Part shown: positions 7,225-17,858 of the stretch, in pieces
How positions within the stretch are numbered: the first letter of the stretch is position 1
How the letters are laid out: every line of letters starts with the position of its first letter
Origin: Paraburkholderia terricola
GTDB taxonomy: Bacteria > Pseudomonadota > Gammaproteobacteria > Burkholderiales > Burkholderiaceae
DNA length: 64,000 nt
NCBI RefSeq assembly: GCF_900142195.1
Contig: NZ_FRAB01000018.1
Coordinates: 1-64,000 of the forward strand
Direction: 5' to 3'
Program-made: the position numbers and the translations under genes
The notes under the pieces: generated by a model
The model's database searches: none
Told to the model about the DNA's origin: nothing
What the model saw: only the letters and a program-made list of their open reading frames with translations

Positions 7225-7943
7225 TCAAACTGCGATTCGCAACGCTTCGAGCAGATCGGCCACGCGTTCGAATTCACGATCCACGGCGGGCAACGGCGGG
7301 CGGCGCAGCATGACAACGGGCACACCGCGTTCGCGCGCCGCTTCGAGCTTCGCTTCGGTCGCGCCGCCGCCGCTGTTCTTGCTGACCACCACGTCGAACG
7401 CTTCGGCGGCGAACAACGCGCGCTCGCCTTCGAGCGTGAAGGGTCCGCGCGTCGCCAGAATTCGCGCCCGCGCATTGCCTTCGTGCGGATCGAGACAGCG
7501 CACGGTCCAGAACTGATGCGCCGGAATGTCGTCGAGATGCGCGAGCGGTTCGCGTCCCAATGTAAATAGCGGACGCTCGAACGCAGCAAGCGCCGCCGTA
7601 AGCTCGGCCCAATCGCCGACCCTGCGCCAATCGTCGCCGGCTTGCGGCTGCCAGCCCTCGCGGCGCAGCGCCCAGCACGGCACGCGCGCCGCGCGGCTCG
7701 CCGTGACGGCGTTCGCGCTGATTTGCGCGGCGTAGGGATGCGTCGCGTCGATCACGAGCGCGATGCGTTGCGCCTCGATATAGCGCGCCATCCCTTCGCT
7801 GCCGCCGAAGCCGCCCACGCGCACCGTACACGCGAGATCGTCGGGCACCTTGCCGAGACCCGCGAGACTGTACACGTGCTCACGGCCGAGTTGCCGCGCA
7901 ATCCGCAACGCGTCGCCGGTGCCGCCGAGCAGCAGGACACGCG

Positions 7944-7947
<4 letters not shown>
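7225..7947 (-). CDS. cobK: Precorrin-6A (or cobalt-precorrin-6A) reductase
   Basis: A 240-residue reductase. It begins [20 protein letters not shown], a Rossmann-type GGTGDA motif of the CobK/CbiJ family, followed by [16 protein letters not shown] and the [14 protein letters not shown] segment characteristic of these NADPH-dependent corrin-ring reductases. [20 protein letters not shown] near the C-terminus is also conserved. Its ATG overlaps the stop of cbiD by four bases (ATGA), so the two are translationally coupled. Confidence 0.92.
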
Positions 7948-9040
<1,093 letters not shown>

Positions 9041-9041
<1 letters not shown>

Positions 9042-10300
9042 TACGGTTGTCGCCGTGATTCGGATGACGTCGCGATGGCGGCCGTATCGGTTTCACGCGC
9101 GGCCTTCGTCACGTCCAGCAACGTGATCGGCAACGCCTGGCGCCACGTATCGAAGCCGCCGAGCGGTTGCGCGTCGGCCAGCGCGATGCGTGTGAGCGTG
9201 CCGCCATGTTGCTCGCGCCAGGCCGCGAGCGCCGCCTCGCCTTGCAAGGTGACCGCGTTGGCGACCAGCCGGCCGCCGTCGCGCAGACGCGCCCAGCACG
9301 TCTCCAGCACGCCCGCCGCCGTCGCGCCGCCGCCGATGAACACGGCGTCCGGCGCCGGCAGCCCTTGCAGCGCTTCGGGTGCGCGCCCGGCCACGAGTTG
9401 CAGACCCGGCACGCCCAGCGCGTCGCGATTGTGCTCGATGAAACGCTGCCGCTCCGCGTGCCCTTCAATCGCGATCGCGCGGCAGGTCGGATGCGCGCGC
9501 ATCCATTCGATGCCGATCGAGCCGCTGCCCGCGCCCACGTCCCACAGCAATTCGCCGGGCGTCGGCGCGAGGCGCGCCAATGTGATCGCGCGCACGTCGC
9601 GCTTGGTCAACTGGCCGTCGTGGCGGAAAGCGTCGTCGGGTAAGCCGCAGGTCAGCGGCAGACGCGGCGCGCCTTCGGTCGCGCGGCATTCGAGCGCGAT
9701 CAGATTCAACGCGGCGACATCGGGAGCGGACCACTGATCGGCGCGGCCGTCGATGCGACGTTCCAGCTCGCCGCCCAGATGTTCCAGCACGATCATGCGG
9801 GTCGCGCCGAAGCCGCGCGCATTCAGCAGTTCGGCCAACGCCGCGGGCGTGCGCCCATCGGCGCTCAACACGAAGACGCGCGCGCCGTCGTGCAAATGCG
9901 CGTTCAGCGCGGGCAGCGGCCGCCCCACCAGCGACACGGTCGCGACCTCCTGCAACGGCCAGCCGAGCCGCGCCGCCGCCAGCGACAGCGACGACGGCGC
10001 GGGCAGCACCCGCAACTCGCCGGCCGGCAACTGCCGCGCGAGCGTCGCGCCGACGCCGAACAGCATCGGATCGCCGCTCGCCAGCACGCATACGGAAGCG
10101 CCGCGCTCGGCCAGCAACGGCGCGAGATCGAACGGCCGCGGCCATGCCGCGCGGCGCGCGGCGAGGCGCGCGGGCAGCATCGCCAGATGACGCTCGCCGC
10201 CGTAAATCACCGACGCCTCCAGCAACGCACGCCGCGCGGGCCGTCCCAAACCGGCGAAGCCGTCATCGCCCATGCCCACCACCGTCAGCCACGCAGGCAT
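9041..10300 (-). CDS. cobL: Precorrin-6Y C5,15-methyltransferase (decarboxylating)
   Basis: A 419-residue fusion of two activities. Residues 1 to about 200 form a tetrapyrrole methylase domain ([39 protein letters not shown]), as in CbiE. Residues from about 230 on are a class I methyltransferase like CbiT ([34 protein letters not shown]). Together they methylate C-5 and C-15 and remove the C-12 acetate carboxyl. The start at 10300 has GAGG four bases upstream and gives the normal CobL N-terminus. It is the first gene of the minus-strand operon, divergent from the riboswitch and cobG. Confidence 0.93.
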
Positions 10301-10389
10301 GCATCCATCCTCATTCTGTGTCTTCAAATCATGCGCTGTGCCACGCCGGTCAAAGCGTCCAGCCTCGTTGTGCTGTCCGAAAAAAGGCA

Positions 10390-10556
10390 TAATACAGCCG
10401 CCGGTGCCCTTCGGGGCCGAAGAGGGAACACAGTGCCACTGTGGCTGCCCCCGCAACTGTATGCAGCGAGTCCGTTTGCGCTCCGCGCCACTGGTTTCAC
10501 CGGGAAGGCAGCGGCGGACCATGACCTGCCAGCCAGGAGACCTGCCGGCGAGACTG
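10390..10556 (+). promoter_or_regulatory. Cobalamin riboswitch
   Basis: The conserved elements occur in order: GGTGCCC at 10404-10410, GAAGAGGGAACACAGTG, then CACTGTGGCTGCCCCCGCAA and CTGTA, CCACTGG, GGGAAGG, and the B12 box AGCCAGGAGACCTGCC at 10531-10546. The closing stem CGCCGG/CCGGCG is present. Riboswitches of this class bind adenosyl- or related cobalamins and lower expression of the gene behind them, here cobG and the operon that follows. The outer borders are approximate. Confidence 0.95.
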
Positions 10557-10569
10557 TTCGTGCCAGCCT

Positions 10570-10593
10570 GCATCGGGCGGGGTGTACCGATGC
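10570..10593 (+). promoter_or_regulatory. Hairpin in the riboswitch expression platform
   Basis: GCATCGG (10570-10576) pairs with CCGATGC (10587-10593), just after the aptamer and about 55 bases before the cobG start. A further GGGCGGG/CCCGCC pairing with downstream bases is possible and could compete. There is no T-tract, so control at translation or by Rho seems more likely than intrinsic termination; this is inferred. Confidence 0.4.
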
Positions 10594-10647
10594 CGCAGCA
10601 ATGCCCGCCTCACGGCTTGCTCGGGCTTTCGCGCGACGCTAAACCCG

Positions 10648-12147
10648 GTGTCCGTCTTGAATCAAGTTTCGCCCTCCACCGTTTTGCCCGACGCGGCCCC
10701 AGCGCCACGGCCCTCGGCGTGTCCGGGGCTGCTGCGCATCGTCGCCGCGCGCGACGGCGGCATCTGCCGGATCAAGCTGCCTGGCGGCGAGTTGAGCGCC
10801 GCGCAGGCCGAGGCGATTGCCGAGGCGAGCGCGCGGCATGCGGCCGGCGTGATCGAGTTGACCAATCGCGCGAACCTGCAGGTGCGCGGCGTGCGTGGCG
10901 GCGAGGCAGCGGCGTTGAGCGCGGCGTTGGTGGCGGCGGGGCTTGGGCCCGATGGAGCGGCGCCCGACGCGGCGGCTGGTTCGGATGCGATGGCGAAGCG
11001 CGCCGCGCCGGCTTCCAACTCGCTCCGCGCGGCGGCCGCCGACGACGTGCGCAACGTGATGATCAGCCCCGCCGCCGGGCGCGATCCCTTCGCCTTGTTC
11101 GACACGAGGCCGCTGTGCGCCGAACTGCTGGCGCTGCTGCAAGGCGAAGCGCGCTTCGCGGCGTTGTCGCCGAAATTCGCGCTGCTGGTGGATGGCGGCG
11201 AGCGCCTGGCGAGGCTCGATCATCCGCATGACGTGTGGCTCGCGGCGTCGCAAGTTCGTGACGGTGTGCGGTTCGTGTTCGGTCTTGCGGGTTGCCCGCC
11301 AGCGGTGGCGTTACCGCAAAACCCGGCTGCCGGTTGCGATGACTCGACACAAGCTCGTCGCGTGGACGACGCAGGCGCATTAGCCGCCGTGTCGTCATCG
11401 CAAGTCCCTGCGCTTGTCCGCGCGCTGCTGCACTCGTTTCTCGACCTCGCCGCCGCCGACGCCACGCGCATGCGTCACCTGCTCGCCGCGCGTTCCGTCG
11501 ACGCCGTATTGCAGCGCGCGCAAACGTATGTCGATTTCCCGCTGTCACGCGACGCGTCGCTCGCGTCCTGGCATCGCGCGACACCGGCCGATGCCGCGCG
11601 TCGTCTCGGCGCGCACGCCCAACGCACGACGGAGACCTGGCACGTAGGCGGCCAGCCGCCGCTAGGCCGCCTCGACGCCGCCACCCTGCATGCCCTCGCC
11701 GCGCTCGCACGACAGCAAGGCAACGGCACGCTGCACGTCACGCCGTGGCAAAGCGTGCTGCTGACCGACATCGCGGCGCACGCCGTGCCAGCCGTGCTGA
11801 CCGCACTGAACACGCTGGGCCTCGCCTGCGATGCCACGCAAGCCATCACGCGTCTGATCGCCTGCGCGGGCTCGCCAGGCTGCGCGAAAAGCCTCGCCGA
11901 CACCAAGGCCGACGCACTGCGGCTCGCCGCGCGCTTGCCCGAGAACGTCGAGGTCCATCTGAGCGGCTGCCCGCGCTCGTGCGCCGCCGCGCATCGTGCG
12001 CCGTACACACTGCTGGCTGTGTCGCCCGGCACTTACGACCTTTATCGACGCGACGACGGGCACTCGGATTTCGGCCAGTGCGTCGCGCGCCAACTGACGA
12101 TCGACCAGGCCGCCGACCTGCTCGACCACCTGGCCCGGAGCCCATAG
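10648..12147 (+). CDS. cobG: Precorrin-3B synthase
   Basis: A 499-residue enzyme of the nitrite/sulphite-reductase-like family. CobG is an oxygen-dependent mono-oxygenase with a 4Fe-4S centre that prepares the ring for contraction in the aerobic B12 pathway. RPSACPGLLRIVAARDGGIC and ELTNRANLQVRG are the ferredoxin-reductase half-domain motifs. The iron-sulphur Cys pattern is visible as CAGSPGC (C-x5-C) and CPRSC (C-x3-C). The GTG at 10648 is chosen because upstream codons lie in the riboswitch leader. It is longer than many homologues owing to an Ala-rich insert around residues 90-135. Its stop directly abuts the cobH ATG. Confidence 0.9.
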   Translation: MSVLNQVSPSTVLPDAAPAPRPSACPGLLRIVAARDGGICRIKLPGGELSAAQAEAIAEASARHAAGVIELTNRANLQVRGVRGGEAAALSAALVAAGLGPDGAAPDAAAGSDAMAKRAAPASNSLRAAAADDVRNVMISPAAGRDPFALFDTRPLCAELLALLQGEARFAALSPKFALLVDGGERLARLDHPHDVWLAASQVRDGVRFVFGLAGCPPAVALPQNPAAGCDDSTQARRVDDAGALAAVSSSQVPALVRALLHSFLDLAAADATRMRHLLAARSVDAVLQRAQTYVDFPLSRDASLASWHRATPADAARRLGAHAQRTTETWHVGGQPPLGRLDAATLHALAALARQQGNGTLHVTPWQSVLLTDIAAHAVPAVLTALNTLGLACDATQAITRLIACAGSPGCAKSLADTKADALRLAARLPENVEVHLSGCPRSCAAAHRAPYTLLAVSPGTYDLYRRDDGHSDFGQCVARQLTIDQAADLLDHLARSP

Positions 12148-12774
12148 ATGCTTGATTACATTCGCGACGGTCAGGAGATCTATCGCCAATCCTTCGCGAC
12201 GATCCGCGCGGAAGCCGATTTATCGCGCATCCCCGCGGACCTGGAAAAACTCGCGGTGCGCGTGATTCACGCGTGCGGCATGGTGGATATCGTCGACGCC
12301 CTGCAATTTTCCGCAGGCGCGGGCACCGCGGGCCGCACGGCGCTCGCGCAAGGCGCGCCGATTCTCTGCGATGCCGGCATGGTCGCGCAAGGCATCACGC
12401 GCGCGCGGCTGCCCGCGAACAACGAAGTGATCTGCACGCTCACCCACGACGACGTACCGGCGCTCGCTCGCGAACTCGGCAACACGCGCTCGGCCGCCGC
12501 GCTCGAATTGTGGCGTCCGCGACTCGCGGGCAGCGTCGTCGTGATCGGCAATGCGCCGACCGCGCTCTTTCATTTGCTCGACATGCTCGATGCCGGCGCG
12601 CCGAAGCCCGCGCTGATTCTCGGTTTTCCGGTGGGCTTCGTCGGCGCGGCCGAATCGAAGGCGCTGCTCGCGGACGACAGCCGCGGCGTGCCCTACGTGG
12701 TGGTGCACGGCAGACGCGGCGGCAGCGCGATGGCCGCCGCCGCCGTGAACGCGCTCGCGACGGAGGTCGAATAA
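12148..12774 (+). CDS. cobH: Precorrin-8X methylmutase
   Basis: A 208-residue protein that moves the methyl group from C-11 to C-12, giving hydrogenobyrinate (or the cobalt form, as CbiC). Conserved segments are RVIHACGMVDIVDALQFS with the catalytic His, ILCDAGMVAQGITRARLPAN, SVVVIGNAPTALFHLLDML and ILGFPVGFVGAAESK. Length is normal for the family. It starts immediately after the cobG stop. Confidence 0.94.
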   Translation: MLDYIRDGQEIYRQSFATIRAEADLSRIPADLEKLAVRVIHACGMVDIVDALQFSAGAGTAGRTALAQGAPILCDAGMVAQGITRARLPANNEVICTLTHDDVPALARELGNTRSAAALELWRPRLAGSVVVIGNAPTALFHLLDMLDAGAPKPALILGFPVGFVGAAESKALLADDSRGVPYVVVHGRRGGSAMAAAAVNALATEVE

Positions 12775-13506
12775 ATGACCGTGCAAGGACGTTTGTTCGG
12801 ACTCGGCGTCGGCCCCGGCGACCCTGAACTCATCACGCTGAAGGCGCTGCGTCTGCTGAAAGCGGCGCCCGTGGTCGCGTATTTCGTCGCGAAGGGTAAG
12901 AAAGGCAACGCGTTCAGCATCATCGAAGCGCATTTGCACGACGCGCAGCAGCATCTGCCGCTCGTGTATCCGGTCACCACCGAAGCGCTCGAACCGCCGC
13001 TCTCGTATGAAGCGATCATCGCCGACTTCTACGACACGGCGGCGGAGATCGTCGCCGGTCATCTCGATGCGGGCCGCGACGTGGCCGTGATTTGCGAGGG
13101 CGATCCGTTTTTCTACGGCTCCTATATGTATTTGCACGACCGGCTCGCGGCGCGCTACGAGAGCGAAGTCGTGCCCGGCGTGTGCTCGATGCTCGGCGGC
13201 GCCGCCGTGCTCGGCGCGCCGCTCGTCTATCGCAACCAGAGCCTCTCCGTGCTCTCGGGCGTGCTGCCCGAGGACGAATTGCGCCGCCGTCTCGCCGATG
13301 CCGACGCCGCCGTCGTGATGAAACTCGGCCGCAATTTCGACAAGGTGCGGCGCGTGCTGGGCGAACTCGGTCTCGCGCGGCGCGCGCTTTACGTCGAGCG
13401 TGCGACGATGGGCAATCAGCGCATCGTGCCGCTCGCGGAAGTCGATCCGATGGCGTCGCCGTATTTCTCGCTGCTCGTCGTGCCGGGGGAAAAATGGCAA
13501 GGATGA
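12775..13506 (+). CDS. cobI: Precorrin-2 C20-methyltransferase
   Basis: A 243-residue SAM-dependent tetrapyrrole methylase that starts the dedicated corrin branch by methylating C-20. The N-terminus [20 protein letters not shown], with [16 protein letters not shown], is CobI/CbiL-like, and [20 protein letters not shown] and [20 protein letters not shown] form the active site. A GGAGG site at 12762-12766 supports the start, one base after the cobH stop. Confidence 0.93.
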   Translation: MTVQGRLFGLGVGPGDPELITLKALRLLKAAPVVAYFVAKGKKGNAFSIIEAHLHDAQQHLPLVYPVTTEALEPPLSYEAIIADFYDTAAEIVAGHLDAGRDVAVICEGDPFFYGSYMYLHDRLAARYESEVVPGVCSMLGGAAVLGAPLVYRNQSLSVLSGVLPEDELRRRLADADAAVVMKLGRNFDKVRRVLGELGLARRALYVERATMGNQRIVPLAEVDPMASPYFSLLVVPGEKWQG

Positions 13507-15206
13507 CGCCACCCGCGATCGTGATTCTCGGCGCGGGCGCGTTGACGACCGCGCGGCGCATTCAAGCTTTGTACGCGAATAGCCAGGTGCATGGGTTGCA
13601 GGGACGCGTCGCGGCCGATGTCTCGTACAGCGAACTCGGCGCGCATCTGCGCGAGTTGTATGCGCGCGGCACGCCGATCGTCGCGTTGTGCGCGGCGGGC
13701 ATCGTGATTCGTTGCGTCGCGCCGTTGCTCGCGAACAAGGGCGCGGAGCCGCCGGTGCTGGCCGTCGCGGAGGACGGCAGCGCGGTCGTGCCCTTGCTCG
13801 GCGGTCTCGCCGGCGTCAACGTGATGGCGCGCGTGATTGCCGCCGCGTTGGCCGTGTCGCCGGCGATCACGACGAGCGGCGAATTGCGCTTCGGCACCTG
13901 CGTGCTCAATCCGCCCGAAGGCTATGCGCTCGCCGATCTCGGCCAAGGCAAACGCTTTGTGTCCGATCTGCTGGCCGGCGAGAGCACGCGGATCGAAGGC
14001 GAAGCGCCGTGGCTCGACGATGCGCAGTTGCCGCGCTCGGCATCGGCGCGTCTCGCGATTCGCGTGACGCCGCGAGCGTGGAGCGGACGTGATGACGAAC
14101 TGGTGATTCATCCGCGCAGTGTGGTGGTGGCGGTGTCGGGTGCGGGTGCGGAGATCGAAGCGCGCGTGCGTGAGGCGCTGGATGCGCAGGGTCTTGCGGT
14201 GCTTTCTCTCGCGGCGTTGCTGGCTTCGTCTGAACACATGGCGGACCAGGCGCTCGCTCAGGCCGCCGCCAGTCTGAACGTGCCGCTGCGTTTCACTCAA
14301 ACGCATCCCGAAGACGGCGAGCGGCCCAGCAACCTGCTGCATGCCGCGCTGCGCATTCCCTACGAAACGCTGCATGACGACGCGACTAGCGGCGTCGCGC
14401 TCGCAGTGGCGCCGTTGGCGATCGATCCCGACACGATCGGCCGCGCACGCGGCCGTCTGACGGTGATCGGCCTCGGCCCCGGCAGCGCCGATCTGATGGC
14501 GCCCGCCGCGCGCGCGGCGCTGAACGAAGCGACCGATATTCTCGGCTACGACACCTACGTGAAAATGGCCGGCCCGTTGCGCGCGGATCAGCGCGTGCAT
14601 GGCACCGACAATCGCGAGGAAATGCAACGCGCGCGTCACGCGTTCGAACTGGCGAGCATGGGACGCTCGGTGGTGATGGTGTCGTCCGGCGATCCGGGCG
14701 TGTTCGCGATGGCCGCCGCGGTGCTCGAAGCGCTCGACGCCGAGCGGAACGCGCAGTGGCACGCGGTCGACCTGTCGATCGTGCCGGGCGTGTCGGCGGC
14801 GATGGCCACCGCCGCGCAAGCCGGCGCGCCGCTGGGTCACGACTTCTGCATGCTGTCGCTGTCCGACAATCTGAAGCCGTGGACGATCATCGAAAAGCGT
14901 CTAAGGCACGCGGCCGAAGCCGATCTGGTGATGGCGTTCTATAACCCGATCTCGCGCGCGCGTCCGTGGCAACTGGATAAGGCGCTGGACATCGTGAGGG
15001 AATATCGCGCCGCGACCACCAAGGTGGTGCTTGGCCGCGATATCGGCAGGCCGGGCGGCACGCTGCGCACGATCGCGCTCGGCGAACTGCGCTCGTCCGA
15101 CGTGGATATGCGGACGATGGTGATCGTGGGCTCATCGACCACGCGGGGCTTCGCCAAAAACGCCGAAGGCGGCGAATGGATTTATACCCCGCGCTGGTAC
15201 GAGTGA
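13503..15206 (+). CDS. cobJ: CbiG-CobJ fusion: cobalt-precorrin-5A hydrolase domain plus precorrin-3B C17-methyltransferase
   Basis: A 567-residue two-domain protein. Residues 1 to about 310 match CbiG, which opens the delta-lactone and releases acetaldehyde ([60 protein letters not shown]). From about 318 on, [20 protein letters not shown] starts a complete CobJ/CbiH methylase with [20 protein letters not shown] and [20 protein letters not shown]. The ATG at 13503 overlaps the cobI stop (ATGA); an in-frame ATG at 13494 behind GGGGGA is an alternative. A single-protein fusion of these two steps is known in some proteobacteria. It is last in the plus-strand operon. Confidence 0.92.
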   Translation: MTPPAIVILGAGALTTARRIQALYANSQVHGLQGRVAADVSYSELGAHLRELYARGTPIVALCAAGIVIRCVAPLLANKGAEPPVLAVAEDGSAVVPLLGGLAGVNVMARVIAAALAVSPAITTSGELRFGTCVLNPPEGYALADLGQGKRFVSDLLAGESTRIEGEAPWLDDAQLPRSASARLAIRVTPRAWSGRDDELVIHPRSVVVAVSGAGAEIEARVREALDAQGLAVLSLAALLASSEHMADQALAQAAASLNVPLRFTQTHPEDGERPSNLLHAALRIPYETLHDDATSGVALAVAPLAIDPDTIGRARGRLTVIGLGPGSADLMAPAARAALNEATDILGYDTYVKMAGPLRADQRVHGTDNREEMQRARHAFELASMGRSVVMVSSGDPGVFAMAAAVLEALDAERNAQWHAVDLSIVPGVSAAMATAAQAGAPLGHDFCMLSLSDNLKPWTIIEKRLRHAAEADLVMAFYNPISRARPWQLDKALDIVREYRAATTKVVLGRDIGRPGGTLRTIALGELRSSDVDMRTMVIVGSSTTRGFAKNAEGGEWIYTPRWYE

Positions 15207-15233
15207 ATCGATCCAGATAACGGGTGGGGTGGC

Positions 15234-17858
15234 CTATGCCGCCGCCTTCAGATCGTCGATCGCCCGCTGCCTGACGCCCAAGTCGTCCCACAACTCGGGA
15301 TGGCAGGTGAACACCAGGATCTGATGGCGCGTCGCCGCGTCGATCAGCGCGCGCTTGATGGCATCGCGCCGCGCGGCGTCGGTATGCACGGCGGCGTCGT
15401 CCAGCATGAGCAAGGTCGGCCGGCCCGATGCCTTAAGCAGATCCGCATACGCGAGCCGCGTCAGAATGCCGAGCTGTTCGCGCGTGCCGAAGCTCAGCGC
15501 GTCGAGCGTATCCGCGCGGCCATAACGATCCAGTGTCGCGGGACTCAGATCGTCGCCGAGCGCGATGGTCGATTGCGGAAAAATTCGCCGCAGATAATGC
15601 CCGAGCCGCTCGGTCAACGGCGCGCGCAGTTGCGCCACCGCCGCGTCGCGTTCGTCGACCAGCACTTCGTCGAGCAGGCTCAACGCGCTGGCCCGCAAGC
15701 TGAGTTCGTCCTTGCGGCGCGTGGCCTGTTCGACGCGCGCCCGCACCGCCGCGAGACGCTCGCCGAGGCCGGAGGCGCCGACCGTCTCCAGTTGACTGCG
15801 CAATTGCGCGATCCGCACTTGCCGCTCATGCTGCTCGCCGCGCGCGAGTTCCGCCGACGCGCGATAGCGCTTCGCCTCGGCAGCCGGATCGTCGAGGCGC
15901 GCGGCTTCCAGTTCGCGCTCGCGTCCCTCGCGCTGCTTCCTCAATGCATCGACCTGTACGCGCTGCTCGATCATTTTCGTCTGCCATTGCGCGCGGTGGC
16001 GGCGGAACGCTTCGTCGTTCAACTGCGCTTCCTTGCGCTGCAATTGGGCGGCGAGCGAGTCGGTCGTGGCTGTCGCGGTCGATCGTTTTTCCGCCGACTG
16101 CGCCAGCAGTTTTCTGGCGGCTTCCCATGCATCGCGCGCGATCTCGGCGTTGCGGCGCGCTTCGTCGAGCGGCGGCGCGGCGGACACATCGGGCAGCAAC
16201 GCCAGCCGTTCATTCGACGCCTGCCAGCGCGCGCTAGTGGAAGCCAACGCCGCACGCAGCGCGTCGATGCCCTGCGGCGCGTGCACTTCGAGAATCTTCG
16301 CCTGGCTCTTCTGTTGCGCGACGAGCGCCTTCCACTGTTCATGGCGCGCTTCGGCCTCACCGAGCGATGCCACGCCCAACGCCTGCAACAACTGCGCATG
16401 ACCGGCTTCGAGCGAGGCAAGCTCGGATAACCGCGCCGGCAAATCGGAGACGCCCGGAATCACGCGCAACTCACCGAGCGCGCCGAGGCCGATCAGCTTC
16501 TCCTCGTCCAGACGCAACACGCCCGCGCCGCTCACCTGCGCTTCGCCAACCGTGATCGCGCCGTTCAGCCGGTATTCGATGCGCGTCATCGCCGCTTCGG
16601 TGCGCGCACGCAGCACCGTCAATTCGGCATCGAGCGATTGAAGCCGCTTCAGTTTCGCCGCGTCGATTTCGAGCGAAGCCGCGGCGCGCGCGGCTTCGAG
16701 AACGGCGTCGTTCGCCTTGCCCGCGTCGGCGATCGCGGCTTCGAGCCGCTCGCTTTCGGCGCGATGCAGGCCGATCTGGCTGCGCAAGTCCGCCGCGCTC
16801 ACCGCCGCGTTCGCCAGGTCGAGCGCCCGGTTGGCATCGGCGGAGGCTTGCTCGAATCGCGCGACGCTCGCCGCGGCTCGATCATGCTCGGTTTGAACGG
16901 CGGACACGTTGGCTCGCGCCGCATCGAGTTGCTGCCGCTCGCGAGCGACGGCCGCTTCCAGTTCGGCCGCGCCCTGCTCCTGTTGCAACGAAAGCGCCAG
17001 TTCCGCTTCACTCACTTGCAGCGACTGTGCGAGTTGCTGAACGCTTCGTTCGAGTTCCGCCGCGGCGTCGGCGCGCTGTTGCGCCTGCACGGCTTTCTGC
17101 TCGTGAAGCTCCCAGGGCCGCTTGCGTTGCGTGTCGTCGAACGCTTCCTGAAGCGCGGCGAGGCGCGCGATGTTCTCCTCGAACTGCTCGCGCTGCTGTT
17201 CCAGCTCGTCGCGCTGGACAAGCAGCGCGGCCAGGGCCTGTTCGGCTTCGGCGAGCGGCCCGGTGGACTTCTGCGTGCGGGCCGTGAGCAGTTGCCGAAG
17301 TTCGCGCTGCACGGCGGCGATCAACGCGTCCTCACCCGCCGACTCCCGGCTGCCCGACAGTTGCGAGAGCGCGTCGCGCAGATACTGCGCCGCGTGCCCG
17401 GTCGAATCGCGCATCTCCTGCGTGCCGCCCTGCTGCACCCACAGCAAACCGGGAACGCCGGCGTTCTCGGCTTTCAACGGCCCGCGCGCGGCACGCGAAA
17501 AACCGAGCAATGCCGCGAGCTTGTCCTCGGCTTCGTCCTCGCTGAACACGGACTGGCCGATCCGCAACTCGCAGCGCTGCCGCGAGACGAACTGCTTCGA
17601 CAGCTTGCAGCTCGTGCCGTCCAGATCGAAAGTCACTTCGACCGACGGCTGCCCGCTCGCCTTGCCCCACGGCAACAGATCCTTCAGATGCGAGGCCTTG
17701 TAGCGTTCGAGAAACACGGCGCGCACCGCTTCGGCGATCGTGCTCTTGCCGGCCTCGTTCGGTCCGGTGAACAGATTGAGCCCCGGCTGCAAATCGTCGA
17801 CCACAAGCCGGCCGGTGAACTGCTTGAACTCCTGGATCGCAATGCTTTCGAGCTTCAT
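15234..17858 (-). CDS. AAA-family ATPase, YhaN/SbcC-like, DNA repair
   Basis: An 874-residue SMC/Rad50-type ATPase. Walker A is GPNEAGKST at residues 32-40, followed by long Glu/Ala/Gln/Arg-rich coiled coil from about 200 to 750. A C-terminal half-site follows with LSFGTREQLGILTRLAYADL as the ABC signature and LLMLDDAAVHTDAARRDAIK as Walker B. Such proteins pair with a Mre11/SbcD-like nuclease to process DNA ends. The nuclease gene lies just upstream and overlaps by four bases (ATGA), so they form a complex-encoding operon. It resembles Bacillus YhaN more than classical SbcC in length. Confidence 0.85.
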   Translation of the reverse strand: MKLESIAIQEFKQFTGRLVVDDLQPGLNLFTGPNEAGKSTIAEAVRAVFLERYKASHLKDLLPWGKASGQPSVEVTFDLDGTSCKLSKQFVSRQRCELRIGQSVFSEDEAEDKLAALLGFSRAARGPLKAENAGVPGLLWVQQGGTQEMRDSTGHAAQYLRDALSQLSGSRESAGEDALIAAVQRELRQLLTARTQKSTGPLAEAEQALAALLVQRDELEQQREQFEENIARLAALQEAFDDTQRKRPWELHEQKAVQAQQRADAAAELERSVQQLAQSLQVSEAELALSLQQEQGAAELEAAVARERQQLDAARANVSAVQTEHDRAAASVARFEQASADANRALDLANAAVSAADLRSQIGLHRAESERLEAAIADAGKANDAVLEAARAAASLEIDAAKLKRLQSLDAELTVLRARTEAAMTRIEYRLNGAITVGEAQVSGAGVLRLDEEKLIGLGALGELRVIPGVSDLPARLSELASLEAGHAQLLQALGVASLGEAEARHEQWKALVAQQKSQAKILEVHAPQGIDALRAALASTSARWQASNERLALLPDVSAAPPLDEARRNAEIARDAWEAARKLLAQSAEKRSTATATTDSLAAQLQRKEAQLNDEAFRRHRAQWQTKMIEQRVQVDALRKQREGRERELEAARLDDPAAEAKRYRASAELARGEQHERQVRIAQLRSQLETVGASGLGERLAAVRARVEQATRRKDELSLRASALSLLDEVLVDERDAAVAQLRAPLTERLGHYLRRIFPQSTIALGDDLSPATLDRYGRADTLDALSFGTREQLGILTRLAYADLLKASGRPTLLMLDDAAVHTDAARRDAIKRALIDAATRHQILVFTCHPELWDDLGVRQRAIDDLKAAA

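Noticed and set aside
13092-13493. In-frame upstream extension of the CbiG-CobJ gene over cobI
   Set aside because: Residues before the chosen start are Arg/Ala shadow sequence of cobI; the real CbiG N-terminus begins at the ATGA overlap.
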